From Bifidobacterium breve (GTDB lineage: Bacteria > Actinomycetota > Acidimicrobiia > Acidimicrobiales > Ilumatobacteraceae): DNA of 6,834 nt. Where the stretch lies: contig CAMBWL010000046.1 in the NCBI GenBank assembly GCA_945871625.1, positions 1 to 6,834 of the forward strand, written 5' to 3'. The translations under genes were made by a program, and so were the position numbers. Shown piece by piece: positions 1 to 6,834 of the stretch (positions are counted from its first letter, which is position 1; every line of letters starts with the position of its first letter). The notes beneath the pieces were generated by a model. The model saw nothing but the letters and a program-made list of their open reading frames with translations, was not told where the DNA came from and made no database searches.

Positions 1-911
1 AGATCTATGCCATGAGCCTCAAAAACTCGTTGTCGAATAAAAGTCATCAGTTCAACGACATCGTCGGCGTTGCCTGCTTCATCGGCTTGAATAAAGTTTG
101 CGTGCTTGTCAGAAACGACTGCCGTGCCGATTCGATAATTGCGCAGACCCAAATTGTCGATCAACGCACCTGCAGTTGATGCACCACTTACCGGATTGAC
201 AAATACAGACCCCGCATTTTGTCCACCAGGCTGGTGCTCTCTTCGCCACGTGACAATTTCTGCCAGGCGTGCTTCTCCTTCGGCTCTATCGCCCCACACC
301 AAACGCAAAGTTGCTGACAAAACAATGTGATCGTCGTTCAAATCTGAACCACGAAATCGAAGACCCAAATTTGCCGCCGAAACATTTGCTTCAATACCGC
401 GCTCAAGATGAAACAATCGCACACTCAACAAAGACGCGATCATGTCCGACCCATGACCACCGGCATTCATTCGCACGGCTCCACCGATTGAACCAGGTAC
501 GCCAACTGCCCACTCAAAACCGCGTAGACGATTGTTGACGGTTTGGCGCGCGACGACTGGTAGTGAAGCCATCGCTCCGACAACAAGCACGGGGTCTTGA
601 TCAGCTTTCGGCATATCGATCTGCTCTGCAAACGGGCCGAGGGTTATCGCCAAGCCTCGAAATCCTGCGTCACTGACCAACATATTGCTGCCCCGACCGA
701 GCATCAGCACGGGAATCGGAACCTTCGACAACGCGCGCGAGACCGCATGCAGATCTTCGGTGCTCATCGCCCGAATGAACAGTGAGGCAGAACCGCCGAC
801 TCGATAAGTCGTATAAGGACCGATCGGTTCATCTTTCGTGATTCGATCGCCGAGCAATGCGGCAAATCGATTGAGATCTTTATCGCTGGGACGCGTCAAA
901 TCTGAGATCAA
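1..911 (-). CDS. murB: UDP-N-acetylenolpyruvoylglucosamine reductase MurB, 3' end cut off by window edge
   Basis: MurB is the cytoplasmic FAD-containing reductase that uses NADPH to reduce UDP-GlcNAc-enolpyruvate to UDP-MurNAc, the substrate of MurC. I translated the minus strand from the TTG at 909-911 and obtained 303 uninterrupted codons to the edge. FAD-binding motifs are GPYTTYRVGGSA (31-42), LGRGSNMLVSDAGF (71-84) and GFEWAVGVPGSIGGAVRMN (131-149). RFRGSD (185-190) stands where the family has YRxS. QPGGQNAGSVFVNP (227-240) carries the proton-donating Ser (235), with Val where Lys is usual before NP. AGALIDNLGL (247-256) and VSDKHANFI (266-274) follow. The visible end, FEAHGID, is normally just before the EVRLIG-type tail that holds the catalytic Glu, so only a short C-terminal piece should be missing. 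The length fits the shorter MurB type. Its product is used directly by the MurC half of the gene before it. Confidence 0.95.
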   Translation of the reverse strand, partial: MISDLTRPSDKDLNRFAALLGDRITKDEPIGPYTTYRVGGSASLFIRAMSTEDLHAVSRALSKVPIPVLMLGRGSNMLVSDAGFRGLAITLGPFAEQIDMPKADQDPVLVVGAMASLPVVARQTVNNRLRGFEWAVGVPGSIGGAVRMNAGGHGSDMIASLLSVRLFHLERGIEANVSAANLGLRFRGSDLNDDHIVLSATLRLVWGDRAEGEARLAEIVTWRREHQPGGQNAGSVFVNPVSGASTAGALIDNLGLRNYRIGTAVVSDKHANFIQADEAGNADDVVELMTFIRQRVFEAHGID

Positions 912-925
912 CTTCGTGCACCCTT
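908..925 (-). promoter_or_regulatory. murB ribosome binding site and TTG/TGA overlap with the fusion gene
   Basis: The murC stop TGA (908-910) shares two bases with the proposed murB start TTG (909-911), giving TTGA. Upstream, AAGGG at 921-925 stands 9 nt before the TTG, a good Shine-Dalgarno spacing. An in-frame TGA at 933-935 closes the murB frame upstream, and the next in-frame ATG is far inside the conserved domain, so this TTG is the best start. The overlap suggests coupled translation of murC and murB. Confidence 0.7.
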
Positions 926-3445
926 GCGAAACTCAATCACTTCGTTTGGCAGCGTTGCGATATCACCACAACCCATTGAGATACATAAGTCGCCAGATTT
1001 GAGTTCACCAGCCAAGAACTCTACGAGATCTGCGCGGTTTGGTTGGTACACGATTTTGCAATCGGGGTGCGATTTGCGAATCGCGTCGACTACCAACTCA
1101 CCCGTTACTCCGGCTATGGGCTCAGTGCCCGACGCATAAATATCGGTAACCACCACCAGATCAGCGGAGATAAACGAGTCGGCATAGAGATGCGAGATCA
1201 GCGACATGCGATTGAACCTGTTGGGTTGAAACACAGCGACAACTCTCGACCAGTTATCGGACTCGTCGCGAGCACCAGAAAGAACCGCGGCAATTTCATT
1301 GGGCAAGTGGGCGTAGTCATCAACAAAAGCTACGCCTTGGTCCGACCCACGATTATCGAAGCGACGCGCCACGCCACCAAAATTTGCAAGTGCACTGCTG
1401 GCCTGTGCAAAAGATACTCCCAGTTGCAACGCCATGACGATTGCGCCCAACGCGTTGCTGACATTATGCACCCCTCTTTGGGGCAGCGATATTTTGCCAA
1501 GCACAGTTAGTTGCGATGCGTCTCGTCGCACAACCATAAAAGTTGACGCACCATCCACGAATTTAATCTCGGTTGCCCAATAGTCAGCGCGCTCATCACC
1601 AAGAGCAGAATAAGTTGTCGTGTTGTGTAATTTGGCGATGGATGCACACACGGGGTCGTCAAAACATAAGACTCGCGGTCCCTGAACTTTGCCGACATAT
1701 TCGACAAAACTTTGCTCAATGGCGCTTTGCGTCTTGAAGTGATCCAGGTGATCAATGTCGACGTTGGTCAAAATCGTGGCAAAAAGTGGCAACTGCAAAT
1801 GGGTGCCATCGCTCTCGTCGGCTTCGACCACGAACAACTCGCCGTTCGTCCATTTGGCGCCACGATTGAAGGCGATGACATCTCCACCGATTAAATAACT
1901 CGGATTCAAATCGGCCGAGATCAAAATAGTCGCCAACATCGAAGATGTCGTCGTTTTGCCGTGCGTTCCCGCAACCCCGACGCTCTTGACCCGACTACAA
2001 ATACTGGCCAAGGTCTGCGCACGCGAAACAATCGGGATGCCCGACTTCTTGGCCTGCAGATATTCGATATTCGCCACGGCGATCGCCGGTGAGCCCGTCA
2101 CGAAATCGCAGTCGTGCACGGCAGAGCGTTGATGTGCGATATTCACTCGGACACCGATTTCGCGTAGTCGTGCAATCGCTTCCGTTTCGCGAACGTCGCT
2201 ACCCGACACATCGTGTCCCATCTCGACGAGCACGGTCGCAATTGCCGACATCCCAGGGCCGCCAACACCTACTACATGCACCCTTTTCTTGGTCGACAAA
2301 TCTGGCAGTTGATGTCTGCTCTTCGCGGTTTCAACTATTAATTTCGCCAAAGTTGAACTTCGATGTTGCGCCCCAGCATTTCGCGCAGATTTTGCGAGCG
2401 CACCGAGTTGCGCCTGGTCGTCGACAAGCGCGATGACGCGATCAGCAATCGCCGACACCGACACCGAACTTTCGTCGATCACGAGAGCACCACCTATTTC
2501 GCCCAACCAATTGGCGTTCGCAGTTTGGTGATTCTCGGCGGCATCACTCCAGGGCACGAGCACGCTGGCTAGACCGATGGTTGAGATTTCTGCAACGGTG
2601 CTCGCCCCGGCACGCGCCAAAACTAAGTCGGTGGCGCTGTAAACATCATCCATTGCCACTGTCGACTCGAGGCGCCGATAGATAATTTTTGAATCGGCAC
2701 CGAGGTCCGGCAAGTCTTCATTGAAATATCGCTGCCCCGTCAGATGAATTACGCACAAGTCGATTCGACCTTGATTGCGCTCGACAATTTCTTTGGCCAC
2801 CAAATTCAATTTCGCCGAACCCAACGACCCGCCAGTTACGCAAACAACTTTGCGATCCGAAGGCAGGTCCAACCGTTTGCGTGCCTGATCGCGCGTTGCC
2901 CCTACGTCGAGTGTGCGCAGTGCTTTTCGCACTGGGGCGCCGGTTAAAGTCGCGTTCTTCAAAATCGTGGGAAGATACGCCACTGCTATCGCCGTCGCAC
3001 GGCGAGCCTGCAACCTCGTTGCCAACCCGGGCTGTCGATCATATGAAACAGTGACAACCGGTATCTGCAACCGCACGGCTGCACGGGTCGTCGGCACACT
3101 CGCATAGCCACCCAATGACACGACAACTTGTGGACGCAAACTTTGCAAAAGAGTTTCGGCTTGACGGGTCGCCGATTTGAGCGCCTTATAACTGTTCAGG
3201 TTTTTCTGCAGCCCGCTCACCGAGAGTTGTCGACTGAAGCCGCTCACGCTGAGCAAACTCATCGCGATTCCGGTGGGCGGAACAAGCGTTGTTTCGACAC
3301 CATTCGCGGTGCCGACAAAATGCAACTGCCGGGGCGAATATCCGACTTCTTGCAACAACTCGGCTATTGCCAGCGCCGGAATCACGTGGCCGCTGGTTCC
3401 ACCACCTGTAATAACGGCAAAGATGGGATGGTGGGGGTCGGTCAA
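908..3445 (-). CDS. MurG–MurC fusion: lipid II GlcNAc-transferase joined to UDP-MurNAc--L-alanine ligase
   Basis: This one frame of 845 residues encodes two Mur enzymes. Residues 1 to about 371 are MurG, the peripheral membrane GT28 transferase that adds GlcNAc from UDP-GlcNAc to lipid I: GGGTSGHVIPALA (14-26), LGGYASVP (111-118), TGAPVRKAL (168-176), GGSLGSAKLN (205-214), RAGASTVAEI (278-287) and ENHQTANAN (304-312). Residues 388-845 are a complete MurC, the ATP-dependent ligase adding L-Ala to UDP-MurNAc: GVGGPGMSAIA (393-403), ATP loop GTHGKTTT (493-500), EADESD (541-546), NVDIDHLDHF (561-570), RGVHNVSNALGA (657-668), RRFDNRG (694-700), DDYAHLPNE (709-717), FQPNRFNR (739-746) and GCGDI (825-829). 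The start is TTG at 3443-3445; an in-frame TAG lies two codons upstream and no other start precedes the glycine loop. No strong Shine-Dalgarno is seen in the 23-nt gap after ftsW. The stop overlaps the murB start. Both halves look intact, so a dual-function protein is likely; activity is inferred. Confidence 0.93.
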   Translation of the reverse strand: MTDPHHPIFAVITGGGTSGHVIPALAIAELLQEVGYSPRQLHFVGTANGVETTLVPPTGIAMSLLSVSGFSRQLSVSGLQKNLNSYKALKSATRQAETLLQSLRPQVVVSLGGYASVPTTRAAVRLQIPVVTVSYDRQPGLATRLQARRATAIAVAYLPTILKNATLTGAPVRKALRTLDVGATRDQARKRLDLPSDRKVVCVTGGSLGSAKLNLVAKEIVERNQGRIDLCVIHLTGQRYFNEDLPDLGADSKIIYRRLESTVAMDDVYSATDLVLARAGASTVAEISTIGLASVLVPWSDAAENHQTANANWLGEIGGALVIDESSVSVSAIADRVIALVDDQAQLGALAKSARNAGAQHRSSTLAKLIVETAKSRHQLPDLSTKKRVHVVGVGGPGMSAIATVLVEMGHDVSGSDVRETEAIARLREIGVRVNIAHQRSAVHDCDFVTGSPAIAVANIEYLQAKKSGIPIVSRAQTLASICSRVKSVGVAGTHGKTTTSSMLATILISADLNPSYLIGGDVIAFNRGAKWTNGELFVVEADESDGTHLQLPLFATILTNVDIDHLDHFKTQSAIEQSFVEYVGKVQGPRVLCFDDPVCASIAKLHNTTTYSALGDERADYWATEIKFVDGASTFMVVRRDASQLTVLGKISLPQRGVHNVSNALGAIVMALQLGVSFAQASSALANFGGVARRFDNRGSDQGVAFVDDYAHLPNEIAAVLSGARDESDNWSRVVAVFQPNRFNRMSLISHLYADSFISADLVVVTDIYASGTEPIAGVTGELVVDAIRKSHPDCKIVYQPNRADLVEFLAGELKSGDLCISMGCGDIATLPNEVIEFRKGARS
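2285..2332 (-). other. Interdomain linker of the MurG–MurC fusion, with a possible internal TTG start
   Basis: These codons (residues 372-387) join the end of the MurG fold to the first beta strand of MurC, which begins RVHVVGVGG. The stretch is short, polar and charged and contains no stop codon. A TTG codon at residue 383 (2297-2299) lies five codons before the MurC domain and could in principle serve as an internal start giving a free MurC of 463 residues. No convincing ribosome binding site stands in front of it, so I regard the continuous fusion product as the main one. Confidence 0.6.
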
Positions 3446-3468
3446 GGGGTTCTACTTGTGTGAATAGC

Positions 3469-4668
3469 TCACTTCATGTTACGCGCGACATTCATCAACA
3501 ACCCGGCTGCCGACATGCAGACAAGTAGCGAACTACCGCCATATGAAATGAGTGGCAGCGTCAAACCTGTTACTGGCATCGACCCTGAAACGCCACCGAT
3601 GTTGATAATTGCTTGGACCGCGAACCACATCGTGATGCCACTCGCGAGCAGAGCACCAAATTTTTCTTGTGCGCCCATCGCCGCGCGCAAACCGAAAAGC
3701 ACGAGCAGCAAAAATCCGCCGATAACCAAGGTCACGCCGATTAGACCAAACTCTTCGGCGATTGTCGAAAAGATGAAGTCACTGTGCGCTAGTGGCACAT
3801 AACCCCACTTGCCTGTGCCCGCGCCAACACCAACCCCCGAGATGCCACCGTTTGAGATCGAAAGTACTGATTGCCAAACTTGGTAGCCGAATGATCCTTT
3901 GGTTTCGTCAAGATTCAAGAATGCTGTCCACCTATTACGGCGAGATGATGTGGTCAGTGTGAAAAGCATCGCGCCGAAAGCAGAAGCACCGCCAATCGCG
4001 CCGATGATTCGCATCGGAATGCCCGACATAAACATCACCATTAGCACTATGCAGGTCATCACGATTGCCCCGCCTAAGTCTTTTTGCGCCAAACAAAGCA
4101 CGACGGCAACAATCCACGCGCTGATAATCGGTCTGATTGTTCGACTTATATCTGTCACCTCTTTCTGACGACGCCCGAGCAAGTTGGCGCAGTAAACCAA
4201 GAGGAAAAACTTCAAGAATTCGGACGGCTGAAAGCCGATAGGTCCGAACGCAACCCACGCTCTCGCGCCGTTGGTGCTGACACCTATATTTGGCACGAAC
4301 GGCAAGAGCATCGCTGCATAACCGATCACCAAGAATAAAAAAACCCACTTGCGCATCATCGAATATGGGAAGCGATAAAAGAACGCCATTCCTAATGCAC
4401 CGAAGCAAGCCCACATCAACTGCTTGGAGAACATCGTCCAAGGCGAAGATCCGCGATTCAACGCGACTATTGATGACGACGACATGACCATCACCAGACC
4501 AAAAGCAATCAAAGTCAGCACGGTAAAGAAAATTACATAGAAGGTTCTGTTGGCGGGCTTCTGGGCAATTCGACGCGAAGACAACAAACCACCTTGGTCA
4601 AGCACCGCGCGACGCCTTTGGGCGAGGGTCATAGCGCGACTCGTGTTAGTTGTAGTTGCTGTGCTCAT
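3469..4668 (-). CDS. ftsW: SEDS-family septal peptidoglycan glycosyltransferase FtsW
   Basis: FtsW is the multi-pass membrane glycosyltransferase of the SEDS family that polymerises lipid II at the division site, working with a class B PBP (FtsI). The protein is 399 residues. A basic, Ser/Thr-rich cytoplasmic tail of about 40 residues is followed by many hydrophobic segments (first about 42-64, then 83-97, 108-126, 181-194, 198-213, 219-238, 306-327, 368-392), consistent with the ten-helix SEDS fold. Signature stretches are NGARAWVAFGPIGFQPSEFLK, broken here as NGARAW (133-138) and QPSEFLK (147-153); the HSDFIFSTIAEEFGLIG block (295-311); and GSMPVTGLTLPLISYGGSS (362-380). The catalytic-Asp motif reads QKDLGG (195-200, Asp197), with Lys where Pro is usual. 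RodA is the main alternative, but the position between murD and murG favours FtsW. The gene ends 23 nt before the murG–murC start. Confidence 0.95.
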   Translation of the reverse strand: MSTATTTNTSRAMTLAQRRRAVLDQGGLLSSRRIAQKPANRTFYVIFFTVLTLIAFGLVMVMSSSSIVALNRGSSPWTMFSKQLMWACFGALGMAFFYRFPYSMMRKWVFLFLVIGYAAMLLPFVPNIGVSTNGARAWVAFGPIGFQPSEFLKFFLLVYCANLLGRRQKEVTDISRTIRPIISAWIVAVVLCLAQKDLGGAIVMTCIVLMVMFMSGIPMRIIGAIGGASAFGAMLFTLTTSSRRNRWTAFLNLDETKGSFGYQVWQSVLSISNGGISGVGVGAGTGKWGYVPLAHSDFIFSTIAEEFGLIGVTLVIGGFLLLVLFGLRAAMGAQEKFGALLASGITMWFAVQAIINIGGVSGSMPVTGLTLPLISYGGSSLLVCMSAAGLLMNVARNMK

Positions 4669-4672
4669 GTTG

Positions 4673-4678
4673 CCTCTT
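4673..4678 (-). promoter_or_regulatory. Ribosome binding site of ftsW
   Basis: AAGAGG lies 4 nt upstream of the ftsW ATG and overlaps the TAA stop of murD. It is the clearest Shine-Dalgarno sequence in the window apart from that of murB, and it supports the ATG at 4666-4668 as the ftsW start. The spacing is somewhat short. Confidence 0.65.
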
Positions 4679-6023
4679 ATCTTTTGATTTTCTTGTTGTT
4701 ATTGACCAACGAAATAACTTCGTTTTTGAAATCGACGCCACGTTCGCCGTAATTTTTGTACCAGTCATAACTAGTGCAACCCGGCGAAAGCAGCACTACA
4801 TCGCCTGGTCTAGCCAAGTCGTTGGCGAAGCTGACGGCTTCACGCATCGAAGTTGCGGTGCGAACCTCACATACCCCAAAAAATGCCGTTGCTATTTCTT
4901 TTGCCGCCTTGCCGATTGCCACCACTGCTTTCATGTTTTGCGGATACGCGGCCATCTCGGATAGATCCAAGTCTTTGTTTTTTCCGCCGGCGATCAAAAC
5001 AATCGAATCAAAAGAATTCAAGGCGACGCTCGAAGCATGCGGGCTCGTGGCTTTCGAGTCGTTAAACCAGCGCACACCGTCGCATTCGCTGACAAATTCA
5101 ATTCTGTGAGGTGCGTTGACAAAAGTTCGCAAGGCGTCGGCAACTTGAGCACAGTTGACCAATCCAGATTCGATCGTCAAAGCAGCAGCAGCCAAGGCAT
5201 TGGTCACATCGTGTGGCAAACTTCTGGCCATTTCGCTGACATGCATAATCTCGCCGATTGGAGACATGAGAACACCGTTTAGCGCGTGGTAATCGCCGGA
5301 CTCTTTTCCAAAACTCACGACTCGCCCATTACTGTCTTTGGCGAATTTGACAATCGACTTGTCGGCTTCAGGCACTACCGCGATATCTGAATCAAGCAAG
5401 TTGGCCCAAATTTTTGCTTTGGCCGCACGATACGAATCAATCGAGCGATGCCAGTCCAAATGGTCTGGAGCCAGATTTAGCCACACCGAAGCTTTGGTGC
5501 GAAACGTTTGGGTAAACGCGAGTCGAAAACTCGAGCACTCAACTGCAAATGCCCGGGCGTCAGTGCGCAACGCAGCAATCAACGGTGTCTCGGTGTTGCC
5601 GACTGCCACTGCCTTGTGATTTGCTGAATTCAACATCGCCGTGGCCATCAATGTTGTAGTCGTCTTACCATCAGTTCCAGTGACTGCGACCATCGGTCGT
5701 GGATTCGAGGTCTGCTGTTCAAATTGATAGGCAAGTTCAATTTCTGACATCACCGGCTTGTTTGAGTCGTGCGAAACTGCGAACAATGCGTGACTTTCTG
5801 CAATACCTGGTGCCGGCACCACGCGATCAACTTGTTGGACCATCGCTCTGAGATCTTCAGTAGTTGGTTTGAATGAAATTTCGCTGTTCAGCTCATTGGC
5901 AAACTGCGTGTGACTGTCATTGCGTTCGTCGTCGACGAGAATCACGGTTTCACCTCGCGACACAAGTTCGCTGGCCACTGCCCTGCCGGCAAGAGCCAGA
6001 CCGTAAACAAGCGTCACAGTCAT
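4677..6023 (-). CDS. murD: UDP-N-acetylmuramoyl-L-alanine--D-glutamate ligase MurD
   Basis: MurD is the cytoplasmic ATP-dependent ligase that adds D-glutamate to UDP-MurNAc-L-Ala. The product is 448 residues, normal for the family. A short N-terminal Rossmann-like domain opens with VYGLALAGRA (residues 6-15). The ATP loop GTDGKTTT is at 116-123, followed by VECSSFRL (161-168) and NLAPDHLDWH (183-192). YRAAK (198-202) carries the lysine that is carbamylated in characterised MurD. The C-terminal domain shows HRIEFV (306-311), WFNDSKATSPHA (319-330), IAGGKNKDLD (344-353) and LSPGCTSYDWYKNYGERG (412-429). The tail is Lys/Asn rich. The frame could extend 25 codons upstream to 6098, but that stretch lies inside the mraY coding sequence and resembles no MurD N-terminus. 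I therefore chose the ATG at 6021-6023, one base after the mraY stop. The next gene, ftsW, starts 8 nt after the TAA. Confidence 0.97.
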   Translation of the reverse strand: MTVTLVYGLALAGRAVASELVSRGETVILVDDERNDSHTQFANELNSEISFKPTTEDLRAMVQQVDRVVPAPGIAESHALFAVSHDSNKPVMSEIELAYQFEQQTSNPRPMVAVTGTDGKTTTTLMATAMLNSANHKAVAVGNTETPLIAALRTDARAFAVECSSFRLAFTQTFRTKASVWLNLAPDHLDWHRSIDSYRAAKAKIWANLLDSDIAVVPEADKSIVKFAKDSNGRVVSFGKESGDYHALNGVLMSPIGEIMHVSEMARSLPHDVTNALAAAALTIESGLVNCAQVADALRTFVNAPHRIEFVSECDGVRWFNDSKATSPHASSVALNSFDSIVLIAGGKNKDLDLSEMAAYPQNMKAVVAIGKAAKEIATAFFGVCEVRTATSMREAVSFANDLARPGDVVLLSPGCTSYDWYKNYGERGVDFKNEVISLVNNNKKIKR

Positions 6024-6027
6024 TTCA
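6021..6027 (-). promoter_or_regulatory. mraY stop / murD start junction
   Basis: On the minus strand the mraY stop TGA is followed by one A and then the ATG of murD (TGAAATG). No good Shine-Dalgarno sequence is visible just upstream, so re-initiation by ribosomes finishing mraY is the likely way murD is translated. That mechanism is inferred from the spacing. Confidence 0.6.
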
Positions 6028-6834
6028 GCGTCGCAGTCCGTAGAGACTCTGCACATTCGTGAAGTCGGCGATAAAAATCGCCACGGCGGTTGAAACACAG
6101 ATCGCAGAAATAATCCAAAAACGAATTATCACGGTCGTCTCTGGCCAACCACTCTGTTCAAAGTGATGATGAATCGGCGAATTTTTGAACAATCGTTTTT
6201 TGCGACCCGAGGCTTTGAAGACCCCCATCTGCACGGCCACCGAACCGGCTTCAAGAACATTGATGCCACAAATTATTGGCAACAACAAATGAGTATTGGT
6301 GGTCACTGCCAAAAGACCGAGCGCGGTGCCCAAACCGAGTGCGCCAACATCTCCCATAAAAATTCGAGCAGGTGCGGCGTTCCACCACAAGAAACCACCG
6401 CATGCGCCAGCCAGCGATGCGGCGAGCACGGCCAAGTCGAGAGGGTTGACGACATCACCGTAAATCTGTGGATTACGAAACGCCCAATAAGCGATCACCG
6501 TGAAAGCGATGAACCCGAACGATGCTGCCCCAGCCGCCAGCCCGTCCAATCCGTCGGTTACATTAACCGCGTTTGATGTACCCCAGACCATTAACGCCGT
6601 CCAGATCACGAACAATGGCCAGGTGAAAGTAATCCCTGGCAGGTCCGCGCGCGTGAACGAGAGAGTCTCACTCACGCCAGTTGCAGCCGTCAGCCACCAA
6701 GTGAGGCCAATGCAAATCGCAAAAGTGATGTAACCCTTTTTCTTCCAGAACAATCCACGGTTGTGCTGTCGCCGAACCTTCAAAAAGTCGTCCAGGAAAC
6801 CCACGAAGCCAAGCACAAAGATGGCCGCCCAAAT
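6025..6834 (-). CDS. mraY: Phospho-N-acetylmuramoyl-pentapeptide transferase MraY, 5' end cut off by window edge
   Basis: MraY is the integral membrane enzyme that transfers phospho-MurNAc-pentapeptide from UDP to undecaprenyl phosphate, making lipid I on the cytoplasmic face. The frame is open to the right edge, so 269 C-terminal residues are visible; about 90-100 residues, including the true start, lie outside. Family motifs are seen in order: GFLDDFLKV with the paired Asp of the active site (visible residues 12-20), NVTDGLDGLAAG (91-102), PARIFMGDVGALGLG (155-169) and the HHHFEQSGWPE loop (222-232). Several hydrophobic segments separate them, for example around 35-50, 72-83, 104-117 and 132-148. 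GDVGAL replaces the commoner GDVGSL, a mild change. The gene ends in TGA one base before the murD ATG, which suggests coupled translation. The first start-like codon in view (GTG at 6814-6816) falls inside the family core just before the DD motif and is not the real start. Identification is very secure. Confidence 0.97.
   Translation of the reverse strand: MWAAIFVLGFVGFLDDFLKVRRQHNRGLFWKKKGYITFAICIGLTWWLTAATGVSETLSFTRADLPGITFTWPLFVIWTALMVWGTSNAVNVTDGLDGLAAGAASFGFIAFTVIAYWAFRNPQIYGDVVNPLDLAVLAASLAGACGGFLWWNAAPARIFMGDVGALGLGTALGLLAVTTNTHLLLPIICGINVLEAGSVAVQMGVFKASGRKKRLFKNSPIHHHFEQSGWPETTVIIRFWIISAICVSTAVAIFIADFTNVQSLYGLRR

Noticed and set aside
139..785. Three short plus-strand frames near the left end, suggesting a gene on that strand
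   Set aside because: The minus strand of the same stretch encodes an unbroken MurB with all its motifs up to the window edge.
1043..1510. A 155-codon plus-strand frame opposite the MurC half
   Set aside because: It is antisense to conserved MurC motifs, and its composition and lack of any recognisable domain mark it as a shadow frame.
3446..3468. The ftsW to murG–murC gap as a promoter or terminator
   Set aside because: At 23 nt with no hairpin and T-run and no recognisable promoter pair, it is better seen as a simple intercistronic spacer.
3935..4441. A 168-codon minus-strand frame
   Set aside because: It is out of frame within ftsW, is rich in Arg, Cys and His with no family signature, and the ftsW frame through the same bases is strongly conserved.
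6024..6098. A 25-codon upstream extension of the murD frame
   Set aside because: It lies inside the mraY coding sequence in another frame, does not resemble a MurD N-terminus, and the ATG at 6021-6023 sits directly after the mraY stop.

Overview
The window is a single minus-strand block of peptidoglycan-synthesis and division genes, part of a dcw (division and cell wall) cluster. Transcription runs from the right edge (6834) to the left edge (1), in the order mraY (5' end missing), murD, ftsW, a murG–murC fusion gene, murB (3' end missing). Almost every base is coding: the gaps are 1, 8 and 23 nt, and the last junction is a start/stop overlap. There is no non-coding stretch over 300 bases. 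I see no RNA gene, mobile element, CRISPR array, internal promoter or terminator, so the block reads as the inside of one operon whose promoter lies beyond the right edge.

The genes cover the cytoplasmic and membrane steps of lipid II synthesis and its polymerisation. MurB (UDP-MurNAc formation), MurC (L-Ala addition) and MurD (D-Glu addition) build the nucleotide precursor. MraY moves it to undecaprenyl phosphate to give lipid I, MurG adds GlcNAc to give lipid II, and FtsW polymerises lipid II at the septum. murE and murF would be expected upstream of mraY (right of the window) and ftsQ/ftsZ downstream of murB (left of it); neither can be seen here.

The notable feature is that murG and murC form one uninterrupted 845-codon reading frame, with MurG first, a linker of about 16 residues, then a full-length MurC. 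The MurG half also has an unusual acceptor/nucleotide-site segment, VSYD where HEQN is usual. FtsW carries QKDLGG where QPDLG is usual. The fusion gene and murB both appear to start with TTG.

Organism: the order mraY-murD-ftsW-murG-murC-murB fits Actinobacteria or Firmicutes-type clusters. Base composition looks near 50% GC by eye. From memory of family variation, the MurG and MurC motif variants suggest a deep actinobacterial lineage such as Acidimicrobiia. This is a low-confidence inference that a database search would settle.
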